Origin: Mycoplasmataceae bacterium | GTDB lineage: Bacteria > Bacillota_I > Bacilli_A > Mycoplasmatales > Mycoplasmoidaceae | Length of the DNA stretch: 64,000 bases | Assembly (NCBI GenBank): GCA_031290395.1 | Contig: JAITNN010000018.1 | Location: 1-64,000 of the forward strand | Reading direction: 5' to 3' | Part shown: one piece after another, positions 34,089-46,304 of the stretch | Layout: every line of letters starts with the position of its first letter | How positions within the stretch are numbered: position 1 is the first letter of the stretch | Translations under genes and position numbers: made by a program | The notes under the pieces: generated by a model | Seen by the model: only the letters and a program-made list of their open reading frames with translations | The model's database searches: none | Told to the model about the DNA's origin: nothing

Positions 34089-34777
34089 TGAAACTAAACT
34101 CTGATTATCAAATAGGTCATGCTTATATTGATAATCAAGTGATCATGTATAAGTTGTATGTAAAACATACAAGAAATTCCTACATTCGTGTTACTAGGGA
34201 CAACCAAATTGAAGTTATTGCTTCAACCTATATGTCCAAAGCACAACTTGAATCCTTCATTAATAAATATATTGGCAAGATTTATAAACATACTAAACAA
34301 AGAAATGAAAAACAGCTCATTGATTTAGATCTAAACTACATTCACGTATTTGCTAAAAAATATTTAGTTAAGATTGTGAAGACACAATCCAAGAAATCAT
34401 ATGAATTCGTCGGCAATACCATTTATTTGCATCTTCATAAAGAAAGTGATAGGCTATTGCTAATTAAAAAAATGTATCTTGTTGAAACTGCACCTTATAT
34501 GAAGATAAGATTCACATATTGGGAAAAAACAATGAATCTTAAGGCAACATTGCTATTTAAATGAATGAAATCCAAATGAGGGGTTTGTAATGTAGCTCAT
34601 AAACAAATAACCTTGTCATTACAATTAGCGTCCTATGACAAAAACGTTATTGACTATGTCATTGTTCATGAATTAGCACATTTGGTACATCCAAACCATT
34701 CACCAAAATTTTGGGAACATGTTAGCAAATATATGCCAAATTGAAAACAATTAAGAAATACAATTAATTTAAGATAA
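34088..34777 (+). CDS. YgjP-like (DUF45) zinc metallopeptidase
   Basis: A 229-residue soluble protein ending in the metallopeptidase core: V-I-V-H-E-L-A-H-L (zinc HExxH) followed by H-P-N-H-S-P-K-F-W, with the third ligand in H-S-P-K-F-W as in other YgjP/WLM-type proteins, and K-S-K-W-G-V-C just before. Substrate unknown. Confidence 0.82.
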
Positions 34778-34803
34778 AATTATTTACTCTCGCAAGGAAC
34801 CTT

Positions 34804-36114
34804 ATGAAAATCATCAAAGTTGATCAACAAAAAGAACACATTAAATATATTGTGTCAGCCGATAAGGCTGAATGAAAACAATTCCAAGAAAATTCTTACA
34901 AAAATCTTGTTAAGAATTTAAAGTTACCAGGTTTTAGAGCTGGACATGTTCCACCTGAAGTAGCCAAAGGCCAAATTAATCAAGGTGAAATTATGAATGG
35001 TGCTTTAAATAAAACCATTGATAGTAACTATAAATTGTTAGTCCAAGATAAAGATTTTAAGAGTGAAGATCTTATTGAAGATGCTGTATCTATTGACTTA
35101 CAAAAAGTAGATAAAGACACATTAGAAATTATTTATATTTTTGAAAAATACCCAGATGTCACTTTGCCGGATTACAAGAAAATTAAAATTGACTATGTAG
35201 AACCAAAAACTGAAGATAGTGAAGTAGAACACGAAATTAACCATTTCACAAAGCGTGATAACATGTTGATTCCTAAAGATGATGGTGTCGTTTCTAAAGG
35301 TGATATGGTTAATTTTGATTTTAAAGGTTTTATGGATGATAAACCGTTCCCTGGTGGTGAAGCCCAAGATTATGAATTAGAAATTGGTTCTAACAGTTTT
35401 ATTCCTGGTTTTGAAGATCAAATGGTGGGATTAAAAAAAGGTGACAAAAAAACTATTGAAATTACTTTCCCGAAGGACTACCATGCAAAGAACCTCGCTA
35501 ATAAGAAAACCAAATTTGAATTAAAAATTAACGATGTTAAAACAATTCAAAAGCCAAAGTTAGACGAAGAATATCTTGCTCGTTTTAAAATTCCCAACAT
35601 TAAAACCGAACAAGAATTTAGAACGTACTTGCATAAACAAATTCACGAACAAAAAGAATATAAATCTCGTCAGAGTGCAATTGGTAAAATTTCACAATAT
35701 ATCATTGCACATACCAAACTATCTTATATGCCAAAATCTTTAGTTGATTCTGAAATCAAGAGATTAAATGAAGATACCGCCAAACGAGCGACACAAGCCA
35801 ATGTATCTATTGATGATTTCATTGTCAAAAACCTTGGATATAAAAGCAAAACAGATTTTGATAAAGTTATAGAAGACAGTGCCCAAAATAATTTAAAACT
35901 AGTAGTAGCTTTAGAGAAAATTATTGAAGAACTAAAACTAGATGTTTCGCAAAGCGAACTAGATGAACACTTAAGCAAAATGGCTAAAGTTTATAATACG
36001 GATGTTGAATCTATAAAAACTCGTTTCAACAATAATTTTGATGGTATCAGAACATTTATTCTTCAAGAAAAAGTATTTGATAAATTAATTGATTTAAATA
36101 AGGATTCAAAATAA
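34804..36114 (+). CDS. tig: Trigger factor
   Basis: A 436-residue ribosome-bound chaperone. The ribosome-binding signature is G-F-R-A-G-H-V-P (about residue 46; G-F-R-x-G-x-x-P in the family). The peptidyl-prolyl isomerase (FKBP-like) domain lies around 150-240 (G-D-M-V-N-F-D-F-K-G-F), followed by the helical C-terminal chaperone arms. The stop codon overlaps the ATG of the type III methyltransferase gene by one base. Confidence 0.94.
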
Positions 36115-37681
36115 TGAATAATCCTATCGCAGTCGAGAGAGAGAGAGAGAGAGAGCTCTTGAATCATATAAACAAAATAAGATTAATGAGTTAGAGCAAC
36201 GTCTTAATGATGGTATTATCATTAAGAATAATTATTTATCATTGAAACAATTGATTGAATTAGGCAATACCAAAGAACAAATAGATTTAGTTTTTCAATG
36301 AGGAAGTCAAAATCCACAAACTGGTTATTATTTTGATAGACAAGTAGAAAACTTTAGAGACTCTGCGATGTATTTGAAAAAAGTAGAGTCTATTAATGGC
36401 GGTGGAGATAATAAACTCATCATTGGTGATAACTATGATGCTTTGAACAATCTTTTGATTACACATAAAGAAAAAATTGATGTAATTTATATTGATCCAC
36501 CATACGGTATGAATAATGAGGGTGAGTTTGCTAAAACAAATTATGAAAACAAAATTGAACGTGATTCTTTATTGTCAATGCTCGAACCAAGGTTAGAAAT
36601 TGCAAAGCAATTGTTAAATGATGAAGGTGTAATTTTTTGTTCAATTGACGATAAAAATCAAGCATATGTTAAATTATTATTTGATAGAGTTTTTCAAAAC
36701 TCTAATTTTATTTCGAGTTTAATATGACACGCAAGACGCGGAGGGGGGAATGACACAAAGCTCGTTGCAGTAGATCACGAGTATATCATTGCATATGCAA
36801 AAAATAAAAATTCATGCTTATTAATAGGCAGAAAGAAAACAGATGATGATTTTGTTTTGCAAGATGAACATTTAAAAACACGAGGTAAGTATAATTTACA
36901 ACAATTTGATCGGGCCTCTCTTACATATACTTTAACGCTTGATTATCCAATAGAATGTCCAGATGGATCAAAACTTTTCCCTGGACATGTGAATAAATTA
37001 AAATGAGATCAGCGTAGAAAGAACACTGCTAAACGCAACGATTGGCGTTGGATGATGAGCGAAGAAACTTACAAAAAAGCCAAGGAAAATGATTTCATAG
37101 TTTTTGAAAAAAAGAACGGAGTATGAAGAGTAAAAGTTAAGACATATCAATTTATAGATTACAAATTAAAAAAGAAGGATAGACTATTAAAATTACGAAG
37201 CATCATAACCTCATCCAACACACAAGACGGGAGAAAAGATTTAGAAAATTTAGATATCAAATCTTTTGACTATCCTAAACCAGTTAAGTTAATAAGTGAT
37301 TTGATACAAAATTATGCGAAATCAAATGCAACAGTTTTAGACTTTTTTGCAGGTTCAGGTACGACTGCACAATCGGTTTTGGAATTAAATAAAGATGGTG
37401 GCAAAAGAAAAGTATTTTTATGTACGAACAATGATAAAGATGATAGAAATCCTAACGGCATTGCAAAAGACACCACTATTAAACGTTTGAAAAAAATTAA
37501 TATTCCTATTAATGTTTACGAAATCAATCAAGCAGAAATATATTCTGGTGATAACTCTTTATTAAATTTAATAGATGAGGTTGACTATGATTTACCTAAA
37601 TTTACATCTAGAATTAAAAAAATAGAATGAGTAACCAATAATTTCAAAGTTACTACTAGAGGTTTAATTAAAAAACCATAA
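36114..37681 (+). CDS. mod: Type III restriction-modification methyltransferase (Mod), phase OFF
   Basis: Beta-class DNA methyltransferase. From the body frame: D-P-P-Y-G-M (catalytic motif IV) lies upstream, then a target-recognition region, then the SAM motif D-F-F-A-G-S-G-T-T, the order expected for type III Mod. The ATG at 36114 overlaps the tig stop and reads M-N-N-P-I-A-V-E-R-E-R..., but with the present (GA)10-G tract (36135-36155) it runs into TAG about 60 bases on. Loss of one GA unit (or gain of two) joins the ATG to the body, giving about 521 residues. In the body frame no ATG, GTG or TTG lies between the stop at 36119 and the repeat. Low-level internal starts (TTG 36242, ATG 36368) would give truncated proteins. 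In the current state functional Mod should be absent or scarce. Confidence 0.88.
36135..36155 (+). repeat. (GA)10-G tract in the mod coding sequence
   Basis: Ten GA units plus one G directly after codon 7 of mod. Read as Glu-Arg repeats in all in-frame states. Slipped-strand changes of one unit shift the frame, so it is an ON/OFF switch. Confidence 0.92.
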
Positions 37682-39648
37682 TGATAGAAAGAATTAAATT
37701 TATTCAAGAAAATAAAGTTGATGAGTTATTAGCACTAACTAATGTTGAAGGCGAAAAAGATTATACTCTAAAAGCCCCAACCGGTAGTGGTAAAACATAT
37801 ATGGAAGGGTATTTGATTTCTAAATTACTTAATCAATATCCAAACGCAATAGTGATTTATCAATCTCTTTCCAAAGCCGGCCTAGCGAATCAAGCTTATG
37901 ATAAAATAATTAACCAATATCAATTTAATAATATTAATGCTTATTTAATTAACGCCGATTATTCTAATCAAGAGAGACCAACTGTTCCTCTAAATTACAA
38001 TGCTTATTTTCTTCCAAAAGATTTGTTCAAAAGTGGAGGCAATATCGAAATTGCTTTTAAAAATTTCTTAACATATGAAAATAATGACAAAACTAAATTT
38101 CTAATTCTAGATGAAGGACACATCGCCTCCAATAATATAGGTAAATATGCTGATGAATTCGATAGAATATTCGTGTTCACCGCAACTCCGCTCAAGGAAC
38201 AAATGCTACCAGGAAGATTTGTTGAACTTGATGAGGACGTTTGTATACAAGAAAATATTATTAAATCAAAAAAAGAAATTCACCAAAACGAATTAGAACT
38301 TTCTTTGAACAAACGACTAATTACAACGTTAAAAGATTGAAAAATAATTAAAGAACAATATAGAAGTAGCGGTATTAACCCGTGTTTGATTATTCAAATT
38401 TCTAACAAATTTAAAGGTAATAAAGAAAAAGAAGAGATCATCAATGTGCTCAATTCAAGTGGCATATTATGATACTATGATGATGCCAAAGGTTTTGAAA
38501 GTTCTGATCGAATAAACGACTTAAAGGGACAAAAATCGAAAGAAATTGCAAGAAAATATGTTGTCAGTGCCACATCCAATGTAGAAGTAGCAATTTTCAA
38601 GCTTGCATTTACAGAGGGTTTTGATATTCCACGGGCATGCTATCTATTACAAATAAGAAATACAGAAAGTGAAACATTAGATGAACAAGTCGTTGGTAGG
38701 ATTAGAAGAAATCCTTCATTAAAAGATTTTGATAACTGAACAAATAAACAAAAAGAGGATTTAATGATTGCTTATGTTAATGGTGTGGTTGAGCAAGAAA
38801 CTAAAAAAGTCAAATTTGTTCAAAGAACACATTCTTTGACATTCAAGACTACCACACTCATTAATAAAGTTCCTAGCATCTTGAATATTGCTAATCTTGA
38901 TCTAAATGCATATGATGGCATACCAATGAATATTTTCGAGTTAAATGACAAATGAAACATGTTGGATGGAAGAATTAAAAGTACCATTATTAAAAATAAC
39001 GGTGGTGATATAACAGAAAATGAATGAATCAAATATTGTTTAAATGTAGGGATACTAAACAGGAAAACATTCACTTTAAATTATCAAAATAATCTACGTG
39101 TTAGCGAAATTGAAGCAGAAATACAACAAAAAACATTCTATCGTAATGACAATAATTACATTATTTATATTAATAAATGAATATGAGAACACATCAATGA
39201 TAGAAGCAATGCTTACGATGTCGAAAGTTATGCAGAAGAAATCGTCGGAAATGAATTAGCAGATCCTTCTTTTGGGCTTACTAAATGAGGTAAAAATTGA
39301 TATAGTGGTTCAAAAGTAACATTTGAGTACTTTTTAAATCAAAAGGGGATGATGTTATTATCCCAACAACATCCAGATTTTTTCATTGTTAAAAACAACA
39401 AGAAATATTTAATAGAAGTTAAAAGCTATGTTAAATCTATAGCCCATAGTTTTGATAGTGATGACTACAAATCAAAGGTAGAATCCATCAAAAATCTTTA
39501 TCAAGAAGCTAGTAAAGTAACACAGCAAATTTTTGTAGTTATGCTACAAGATGAAGCACCGGCACATTTATGAACATCTTTTGTCTACGAAGACGGAAAA
39601 GTCAAAGAATTCTACGATGCAAATAAATTGAACTTCCTTATTTCCTAA
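37681..39648 (+). CDS. res: Type III restriction-modification endonuclease subunit (Res)
   Basis: A 655-residue helicase-nuclease. Walker A is A-P-T-G-S-G-K-T (about residues 32-39), the DEAD-type box is I-L-D-E-G-H, motif III is F-T-A-T-P, and motif VI is Q-V-V-G-R-I-R-R-N-P. Near the C-terminus a PD-(D/E)xK nuclease site reads P-D-F-F-I-V, then Y-L-I-E-V-K-S-Y. The frame is intact and independent of the mod repeat. Its ATG overlaps the mod stop (TAATG). In type III systems Res needs Mod for target recognition, so loss of Mod silences cutting as well. Confidence 0.9.
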
Positions 39649-40343
39649 ATATCTGAACTATCTTTTTTATAGTAGTTAAAAATGATTTCTTCTAAGTTGA
39701 TTTGCTCTGGCAAATCAACTGAATAATTAGCCTCCAGTTTAATCGTATCATCATAATTAGCAATAGCTACTGAATATATTCCCACATGGTTATATTCACG
39801 TATTCCATCAATGTGATCTTCTAGGCCGATACATTCATCAGTCCGTAGACCGAGATAATGCAAAGCAAACAGCACATTAGATACATTGGTTTTTTCTTTG
39901 GCAGATAGGCTTGAGAGTTGGTGTACAGAGTAATCACTAATGTAATCAAACTTGTTGTTTAACTCCATACACTTCATTTCTAGTTTGGCATTTGCAGATG
40001 TACTAACAGCAATTAGTTTTAAATCACGTTCTTTGGCATGATCAATAAGTTGTTTAACTCCGTTAATGATGTCATTTTTAGTAAGACCGTGTTTAATTAA
40101 ATGTATGAACAAATCATTTTTCTCATCGACAATTTCTCCGAGGACTTTATCTGTAAGTTTTAATTTATATCGCTTAGCGATCTCTTTAGCAATCCATAGT
40201 CGTGGTTTTCCAGCATAGTGCTTTCATTCCGTGTGAAGCAATGCAACACCGTGAAAACTATAAATACTCTTCCAAGCAAGAAAGTGAAAATGTGATAAAT
40301 TTGTAATTACCCCATCAATATCAAAAACAATTGCCTTTAACAT
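39645..40343 (-). CDS. HAD hydrolase, beta-phosphoglucomutase-like
   Basis: A 232-residue protein. The N-terminal catalytic motif F-D-I-D-G-V-I-T-N (two Asp) followed by H-F-x-A-W fits the beta-phosphoglucomutase subgroup. Motif II Ser lies in I-A-V-S-T-S, and the acidic motif IV in G-L-E-D-H-I-D-G-I. It would interconvert beta-glucose 1- and 6-phosphate after maltose/trehalose phosphorolysis, or be a related phosphatase. Convergent with res, overlapping by 4 bases. Confidence 0.7.
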
Positions 40344-40344
40344 A

Positions 40345-40653
40345 TTACACTTTCTCGATCTGTATTAGTTTTTCTCTCAAACCTTTGTCTGCAACTTGAT
40401 TATAAACTTTTGCTCGAGCATTCGCTTTCTTATACAAACCAAGTTTATCTTCATAATCATTTAAAAGCTTTTTACTATGCTTGATACTATCGGCTATTGC
40501 CATAGCTGATACATGATATTTAGTAGCCACCTCTTGAAAAGATAGATCATTAAGAAAATAATCATCTAAATAAGTCAATTGTTTTTTAGTGAATAGTTTT
40601 TGATAATACATTAGTAACTCGCTGTATTTAACGATCTCTTTATTATTCGCCAT
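40345..40653 (-). CDS. YlxM-family (UPF0122) putative helix-turn-helix protein
   Basis: A 102-residue protein of the YlxM family, which in Firmicutes accompanies ftsY/ffh and helps the signal recognition particle. The helix-turn-helix reads F-Q-E-V-A-T-K-Y-H-V-S-A-M-A. ATG 40653, inside the end of ftsY (11-nt overlap), with GGAG upstream; a TTG at 40662 is less likely. Confidence 0.85.
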   Translation of the reverse strand: MANNKEIVKYSELLMYYQKLFTKKQLTYLDDYFLNDLSFQEVATKYHVSAMAIADSIKHSKKLLNDYEDKLGLYKKANARAKVYNQVADKGLREKLIQIEKV

Positions 40654-41674
40654 TAATTTCAAGCTCCTTTGTTAATCCATGAATAAACATCTCTAAATCA
40701 AATGGTTCTAAATCATTCAATGATTCTCCAAGCCCCATGAATTTAACTGGTAAATTAAATGCATCCTTAATGGAAAGAATAATGCCGCCTTTGGAAGTGC
40801 TATCCATTTTAGTTAAGATAATCCCCGTAACTTTAGTTACTTCATTAAAAGCTTTAGCTTGGTTAATGCCAGATTGACCAGTTGTTGCATCTATGACAAG
40901 CAGTGATTCAATTGGTTGCTCGCCATCAAAACGTTTAATGACATTATCAATTTTTTTTAGCTCATTCATTAAATTGATCTTATTTTGAAGACGCCCAGAA
41001 GTATCACAGATTAAAATATCAATGTTATTTTTCTTAGCAAAATCTAATCCGCCAAAAACAACGCTTGCCGGATCTTGTCCATCTTTCTGTGGCTTATGAA
41101 TATCCACACCAATTCGTTTTGCTCAAACATCTAGTTGGGCAATCGCACCGGCTCTAAAAGTATCAGCTGCTACTAAGCATACTTTGTGTCCTTCGTTTTT
41201 ATATTTCTGAGCTAACTTTGCAATACTAGTGGTTTTGCCAACACCATTAACACCTGTAACTAAGATTACATTAGTTTTATTTGGTATGAATTTCATGCCA
41301 CTATCAACATCGGTATCTTGAATATAATATATGAATAGTTTATCTACGATAACTTGTTTAATTAATTTTGGATCGGTGACATTTTGATATTTCAATTCTT
41401 CAACAATTGCATCAAGTATTTTTTTGCTAGAACTAGTACCAATATCAAATAGTAATAATGTTTCTTCAATTTTTTCGATTAGTTCATCATCAAGTCGACG
41501 GTATTTGGTAGCAATTTCGTTAATTGATTGATTTAAAATACTTGATGATTTTTTTAAACCTTGATCAAATTTCTTTTGTTCAATTTCAATTTTTTCTTGA
41601 TTTACTTGGGCAATCTGTGTAGAAACTTTTTTCTTGCGCGAAAGTAAATCTTTGAGCTTGCTAAAAATACCCAT
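40643..41674 (-). CDS. ftsY: Signal recognition particle receptor FtsY
   Basis: A 343-residue SRP GTPase with a short charged N-terminal segment, a four-helix N domain, and the G domain: G1 G-V-N-G-V-G-K-T-T, the conserved D-T-F-R-A-G-A-I-A-Q-L, G3 D-T-S-G-R-L-Q, and G4 T-K-M-D. Guides membrane-protein insertion. Starts two bases after the smc stop codon. Confidence 0.95.
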
Positions 41675-41676
41675 AG

Positions 41677-44631
41677 CTATTCTTCAATCTTGTCTGTACC
41701 GTAATCTTTAGCTTGTGCTAAAGATACTTTAAATAAGCTAGTTACACCTTTAGTTTGCATTGTTGCACCAAAGAGAACATCACAACGTTCCATTGTACCA
41801 GGACGGTGGGTAATAACTACGAATTGGGTTTTGCTAGCATTCTCATGAATAATATTCCCAAAGCGTTCCACATTTGCTGGATCAAGTGCAGATTCGGCTT
41901 CATCCAAAATAACTAGCGGGAAGCTCTTATTTTTTAGAATAGCAAATAAAATTGATAATGCCACTAATGTTTTTTCTCCGCCCGATAATAAGTTCAAGTG
42001 TGCCATATTCTTGCCTGGAGGAGTGGCACTAACATCAATCCCTGAAGTTAAAACATTTTCTGGATCAACATATTCAACATGGCATGAACCACCACCAAAT
42101 AAGTATTTAAATACAGTAGGTAGTGTCTCATTGACTGAATCAATAGTCTTAGTAAAGTCCTCTTTAGCTTTCACATCAAGTTCTCTAATAGCCTCAACAA
42201 TGTCTGCTTTCGCTTTTTCAAGTTCTTTTTGTTGTTCTAATAATTCTTCATAACGTTTTTGTTTTGATTCTAATTCATCAATCGCTTCCATATTGATAGA
42301 ACCTAAACGATCAATTTCAGATTGTAGTTTACTAATGGTTTCGCGAGCTTGATTATCAGACATTGGTAATTCTGAATTGTAATGTTCACTAGCATATTCA
42401 ATTGTCATATGGTAGTTTTGGCTAATTTTATTACGAGCATTCTCCACCACAGCTTCACAACGAACTTTTTCAGTTTCATGTGCCGCAACAGTATCACGGT
42501 GTTTGTCAATCATGAATCTTAACTCCGTTAATTTTGCTTCCAAATCATCAACTTTGGCTTTGTGAATAGATTTATTTTGACGTGAAACACTTAATTCTTC
42601 AGAAACTTTATCTTTTCGTGAATTTAATTTAGCAATTTGATCATTTAATGTTTGCTCACTTCATTGTTCGCGTTTATCAGTTAAATCATGACGTTTTACT
42701 AGCTGGTCGTAGTCCATTTCGTATTTGTAAAGTTGGCCTTCACTAGCACGAACGACTTCGTCATAACGTGATAAGAGAAGTTTCTTTTCATTTTGTTTAA
42801 AAGTAACTTCGTTTAATTCAGAGGTAGTTTTATCTAAATCAATACGGTAATTGATCAACTCACCATCTAAAGTGTTAAATTCTTTTTCAAGCTCAACTAA
42901 TTTGCCTTCTAAATTTACAGACATAAGTGGGTTGATTCTATTAAACCCACCAGTAATGACACCGCCTGGAGCCACAATATCGCCATCTAATGAAATAACA
43001 CGATACATTTGATATGTGTACTTGGACAAAATAGCAGCAGTAATTAAATCATTAGCAATGACTACATTACCTAATAGGTAATTAAATGCATTGGCATAAG
43101 TATTATCAAATTCAACAAGATTATTGGCAGTATTCACAAATCCTTCTTGCATTTTTAATACTTCCAAATGCTCGTCTTTCACTGCGCGAGGTTTAATCGT
43201 ATCCAATGGTAAGAATGTCGCTCGACCACTTCTATTTCTTTTTAAAAAATCAACCGCAATTTTTGCATCATCAGTTGTGTCAACAATAACATTCTGAATG
43301 TTTTTACCTAATGCTGTGAGAATTGCTTTTTCGTATTCTTCTTTTACATTAAGGAAATCACGAACTACCCCACGAACACCACTTAATGCTTGACGATTTT
43401 CTACAATTGTTTTTACACCAATATCTAAATGACTACGCGATTCAATTGCATCACGAATATTTTTTACTTCCATGCGAGTCTCAGCTAAACGAATAGAATG
43501 CTTACTAGAAAGATCCATTAATTCATTACGCTTGGAAGTAAGCTTTTCCACAGTGTCGTTATAAGCCTCAATTTCACCTTGTAATTTTTCAGCTTTCTTT
43601 TTGGCATCTTCTAATTCATATTTAGTAGTAGCTAATAGTTGACGATAAGCTTCTGCTTTCTTTTCAACATTGTCTCCAAAGATATCACCTTCAAGCTTAT
43701 TTTTAATGTTAGATTTTTTTAACTCAACTTTATTGATTTGCTCAATTAAGTCAGTTAATTCCTGAGTTAAAACTTCAATGTTTTTATCAGCAATTTCCAT
43801 TTTTTCTTTAGAAAGCTTTAAAGACTCAATCATCGCCTTGGTATCGGGTTCAAATATTTCCAATTCATTACGAGCGTTTTTAAGTTCGCTGGTAATTTTA
43901 ATTAATTTCTCTTGAAAAAATTTAAGGTCTTTAACGGTAATAGTTAAATCTAAATGCATTAACTCTTTACGTTTCTCGGCAAATACTTTTGCTTTTTCAG
44001 CTTGTTTTGATAATTTTTTAACATCATTGCCTAATTCATTGGTGATGTCCATAATACGGTTTAAATTTTCTTCAGTGCGTGCTAATTGGGCATTAGATTC
44101 ATCTTTTTTCTTAGTATATAGTCCAATGCCTGCTGCTTCCTCAAAAATCGTTCTACGGTCCTCTGGCTTCGCTTCCACGAATCATTGTACCGTACCTTGT
44201 GAGATGATTCCCAACGACCCTTTAGAAAGACCGGTATCTAGAAAAATATCTTGAATGTCTTTCAAACGGCATGGTTCACCGTTAATAAAATATTCGTTGA
44301 TACCAGCACCACGCGTTAATCTCCGCGTGATGGCCACTTCTTTACCATCATAATGTAAAGACTTAGCTGCATTATTAAAAGTTAGCGTTACTTCAGCGTG
44401 TTTGGACTGATCATGCCCTTTGGAACCGTGAAAAATAATATCTTCGCTAGTTTTGCCACGTAATGTTTTACTACTTCTTTCACCAAGTACTCACTTAATG
44501 GCATCAACAATGTTGGACTTGCCACTACCGTTTGGTCCTACCACTCCTGACATTGATTGTGAAAAATCAATGGTAACATTCTGTGCAAATGATTTGAATC
44601 CGTTTGCTTTAAAACTTTTTAAAAAGATCAT
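41677..44631 (-). CDS. smc: Chromosome partition protein Smc
   Basis: A 984-residue SMC ATPase. Walker A G-P-N-G-S-G-K-S-N is in the N-terminal head, then come long coiled coils on both sides of a hinge (about residues 430-590, with G-V-R-G-V-V and D-G-D-I-V-A-P-G-G-V-I-T-G-G). The C-terminal head has the signature L-S-G-G-E-K-T-L-V-A and Walker B L-V-I-L-D-E-A-E. Somewhat short for a bacterial Smc (about 1180), because of shorter coils. ATG 44631, just before the end of rnc. Confidence 0.95.
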
Positions 44632-44632
44632 A

Positions 44633-45295
44633 TTATCGCCCCTTAACTAATTTCTTGTAAGCATCTTTGGCAGCTTGCATCTCAGCATCTTTAATTTTGC
44701 TACCATGACCTATGCCGCTCTTCTTAGAGTTAACATAAACTTCCGACCAATAATCACCATTAACATTATGTACAAGTTTGTAAGTGATGCTATGCTTAGG
44801 AAATTTTTGTGCATATTCTTGTAACATTGATTTATAGTCTAAGTTTTCATTTAAAGAGTGAATTTCATACAAATGAATAATAGTTTGTTTGAGAATAGTT
44901 TGGCACTTAATGAGGCCTTGATCTAAATAAACAGCACCAATAAAAGCTTCAAACACATCCTCAAGAATGTTATCTGATATTTGATTTAGTCCTCGAAGTG
45001 AATCACCAATTTTGATCATTCTTTCCAAATTAAGTACTTTTGCTGCTTTAACTAATGTTTTGGATTGAACAATAACAATACGAGCTTTTGATAAAGCGCC
45101 CTCATCCATATCTTTGTATTTTTTATAGAGATGTTCACTAACAAGCAATTCAATAACCGCATCACCTAAAAACTCTAATTTTTCATAATCAATAGTTTGT
45201 CTAGTATCGTGAGCATATGAAGAATGAGTAAAAGCCTCTTCATAGATAGCATAGTTTTTCGGTTTGATGTTAAACTGTTTAAGAAGTGAATTCAT
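44633..45295 (-). CDS. rnc: Ribonuclease III
   Basis: A 220-residue enzyme. The signature E-K-L-E-F-L-G-D-A-V-I-E (catalytic Glu/Asp) lies at about residues 36-47, the second acidic pair in D-V-F-E-A-F-I-G-A-V-Y, and a C-terminal double-stranded RNA-binding domain ends in A-A-K-D-A-Y-K-K-L. Processes rRNA. Position next to smc and ftsY is the Firmicutes order. Confidence 0.95.
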   Translation of the reverse strand: MNSLLKQFNIKPKNYAIYEEAFTHSSYAHDTRQTIDYEKLEFLGDAVIELLVSEHLYKKYKDMDEGALSKARIVIVQSKTLVKAAKVLNLERMIKIGDSLRGLNQISDNILEDVFEAFIGAVYLDQGLIKCQTILKQTIIHLYEIHSLNENLDYKSMLQEYAQKFPKHSITYKLVHNVNGDYWSEVYVNSKKSGIGHGSKIKDAEMQAAKDAYKKLVKGR

Positions 45296-46275
45296 TATTT
45301 TTTTCCAATTGCCTTGCTAATTTTGGTTACAACATCTTTTTCAACGGCTTCATATAACATTCTAATCGCCGAACTAAATTGCTGTTCATCAGCACTACCA
45401 TGAGTCTTTACAGCAATTTTTTGTAAACCCATTACAAAAGCACCAGCATTATTTTTATAGTCAAATGTTTTACTAATGCCTTTAATTGCAAATATCGATG
45501 TGATGGCACCTAATCAATTATAAAATTTCTTGTATTCAGATTTTAAGGCAGTTTTGATTGCCAATAATCCACCTTCAAGTGATTTGAGTGTAATGTTGCC
45601 GACAAAGCCATCTGTTACAGCCACATCTACCACACCATTCAATAACCCTCTTGGTTCTACGAAACCAACAAAATTAATGGATTTATCAGCTTTTAATAAA
45701 TTGTAGGCATCTTTGTGGTAAGCAAACCCCTTGTCAATTTCTGTTCCAATATTCACTATGCCAATTTTTGGGGAAGCGATGTTGCGGATTTCTTGACAAT
45801 AGATCGCACCCATAAGCGCAAATTGGTATAGATCTTCTCCAGTACATTCCTTGTTTGCACCAACATCCAACATCATAAATCCTTTTTTATTGATAGAAGG
45901 AATGTACGGCATAAAAGCTGGTTTATTAATACCATTAATTATTTTTAATAAGAAATATGACATCGGTACATAACAAATGCTAGACCCAGCTGATAACACG
46001 CCATCACCTTTACCTTCTTGAACCAATTGAATGGCTTTATACATTGAAGAATCAGTTTTGCGCATTGCAATCATCGCACTATCATCCATAGTGATCACAT
46101 CATTAGCATTCACTACTTCAAAATCATCGTTAGGTTTTAGGCGAGCCTTTATTTCGGCTTCTCGACCCACTAAAACGAATTGAACATCGTTATGTTTACT
46201 TTTAAATTTACGACAGGCTTTAATGGCTTCTGAAATATCGTTTTCAAAACCCATTACATCAATTACTAATCTCAT
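45295..46275 (-). CDS. plsX: Phosphate acyltransferase PlsX
   Basis: A 326-residue enzyme that makes acyl-phosphate for phospholipid synthesis. It begins M-R-L-V-I-D-V-M-G; family segments include L-S-A-G-S-S, D-V-G-A-N, N-I-G-T-E and A-V-T-D-G-F-V-G-N-I. Its stop overlaps the rnc ATG by one base. With FakA upstream it suggests use of host fatty acids. Confidence 0.93.
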
Positions 46276-46304
46276 AAAAACGTCAATAATTATAGTGTTA
46301 ATTA

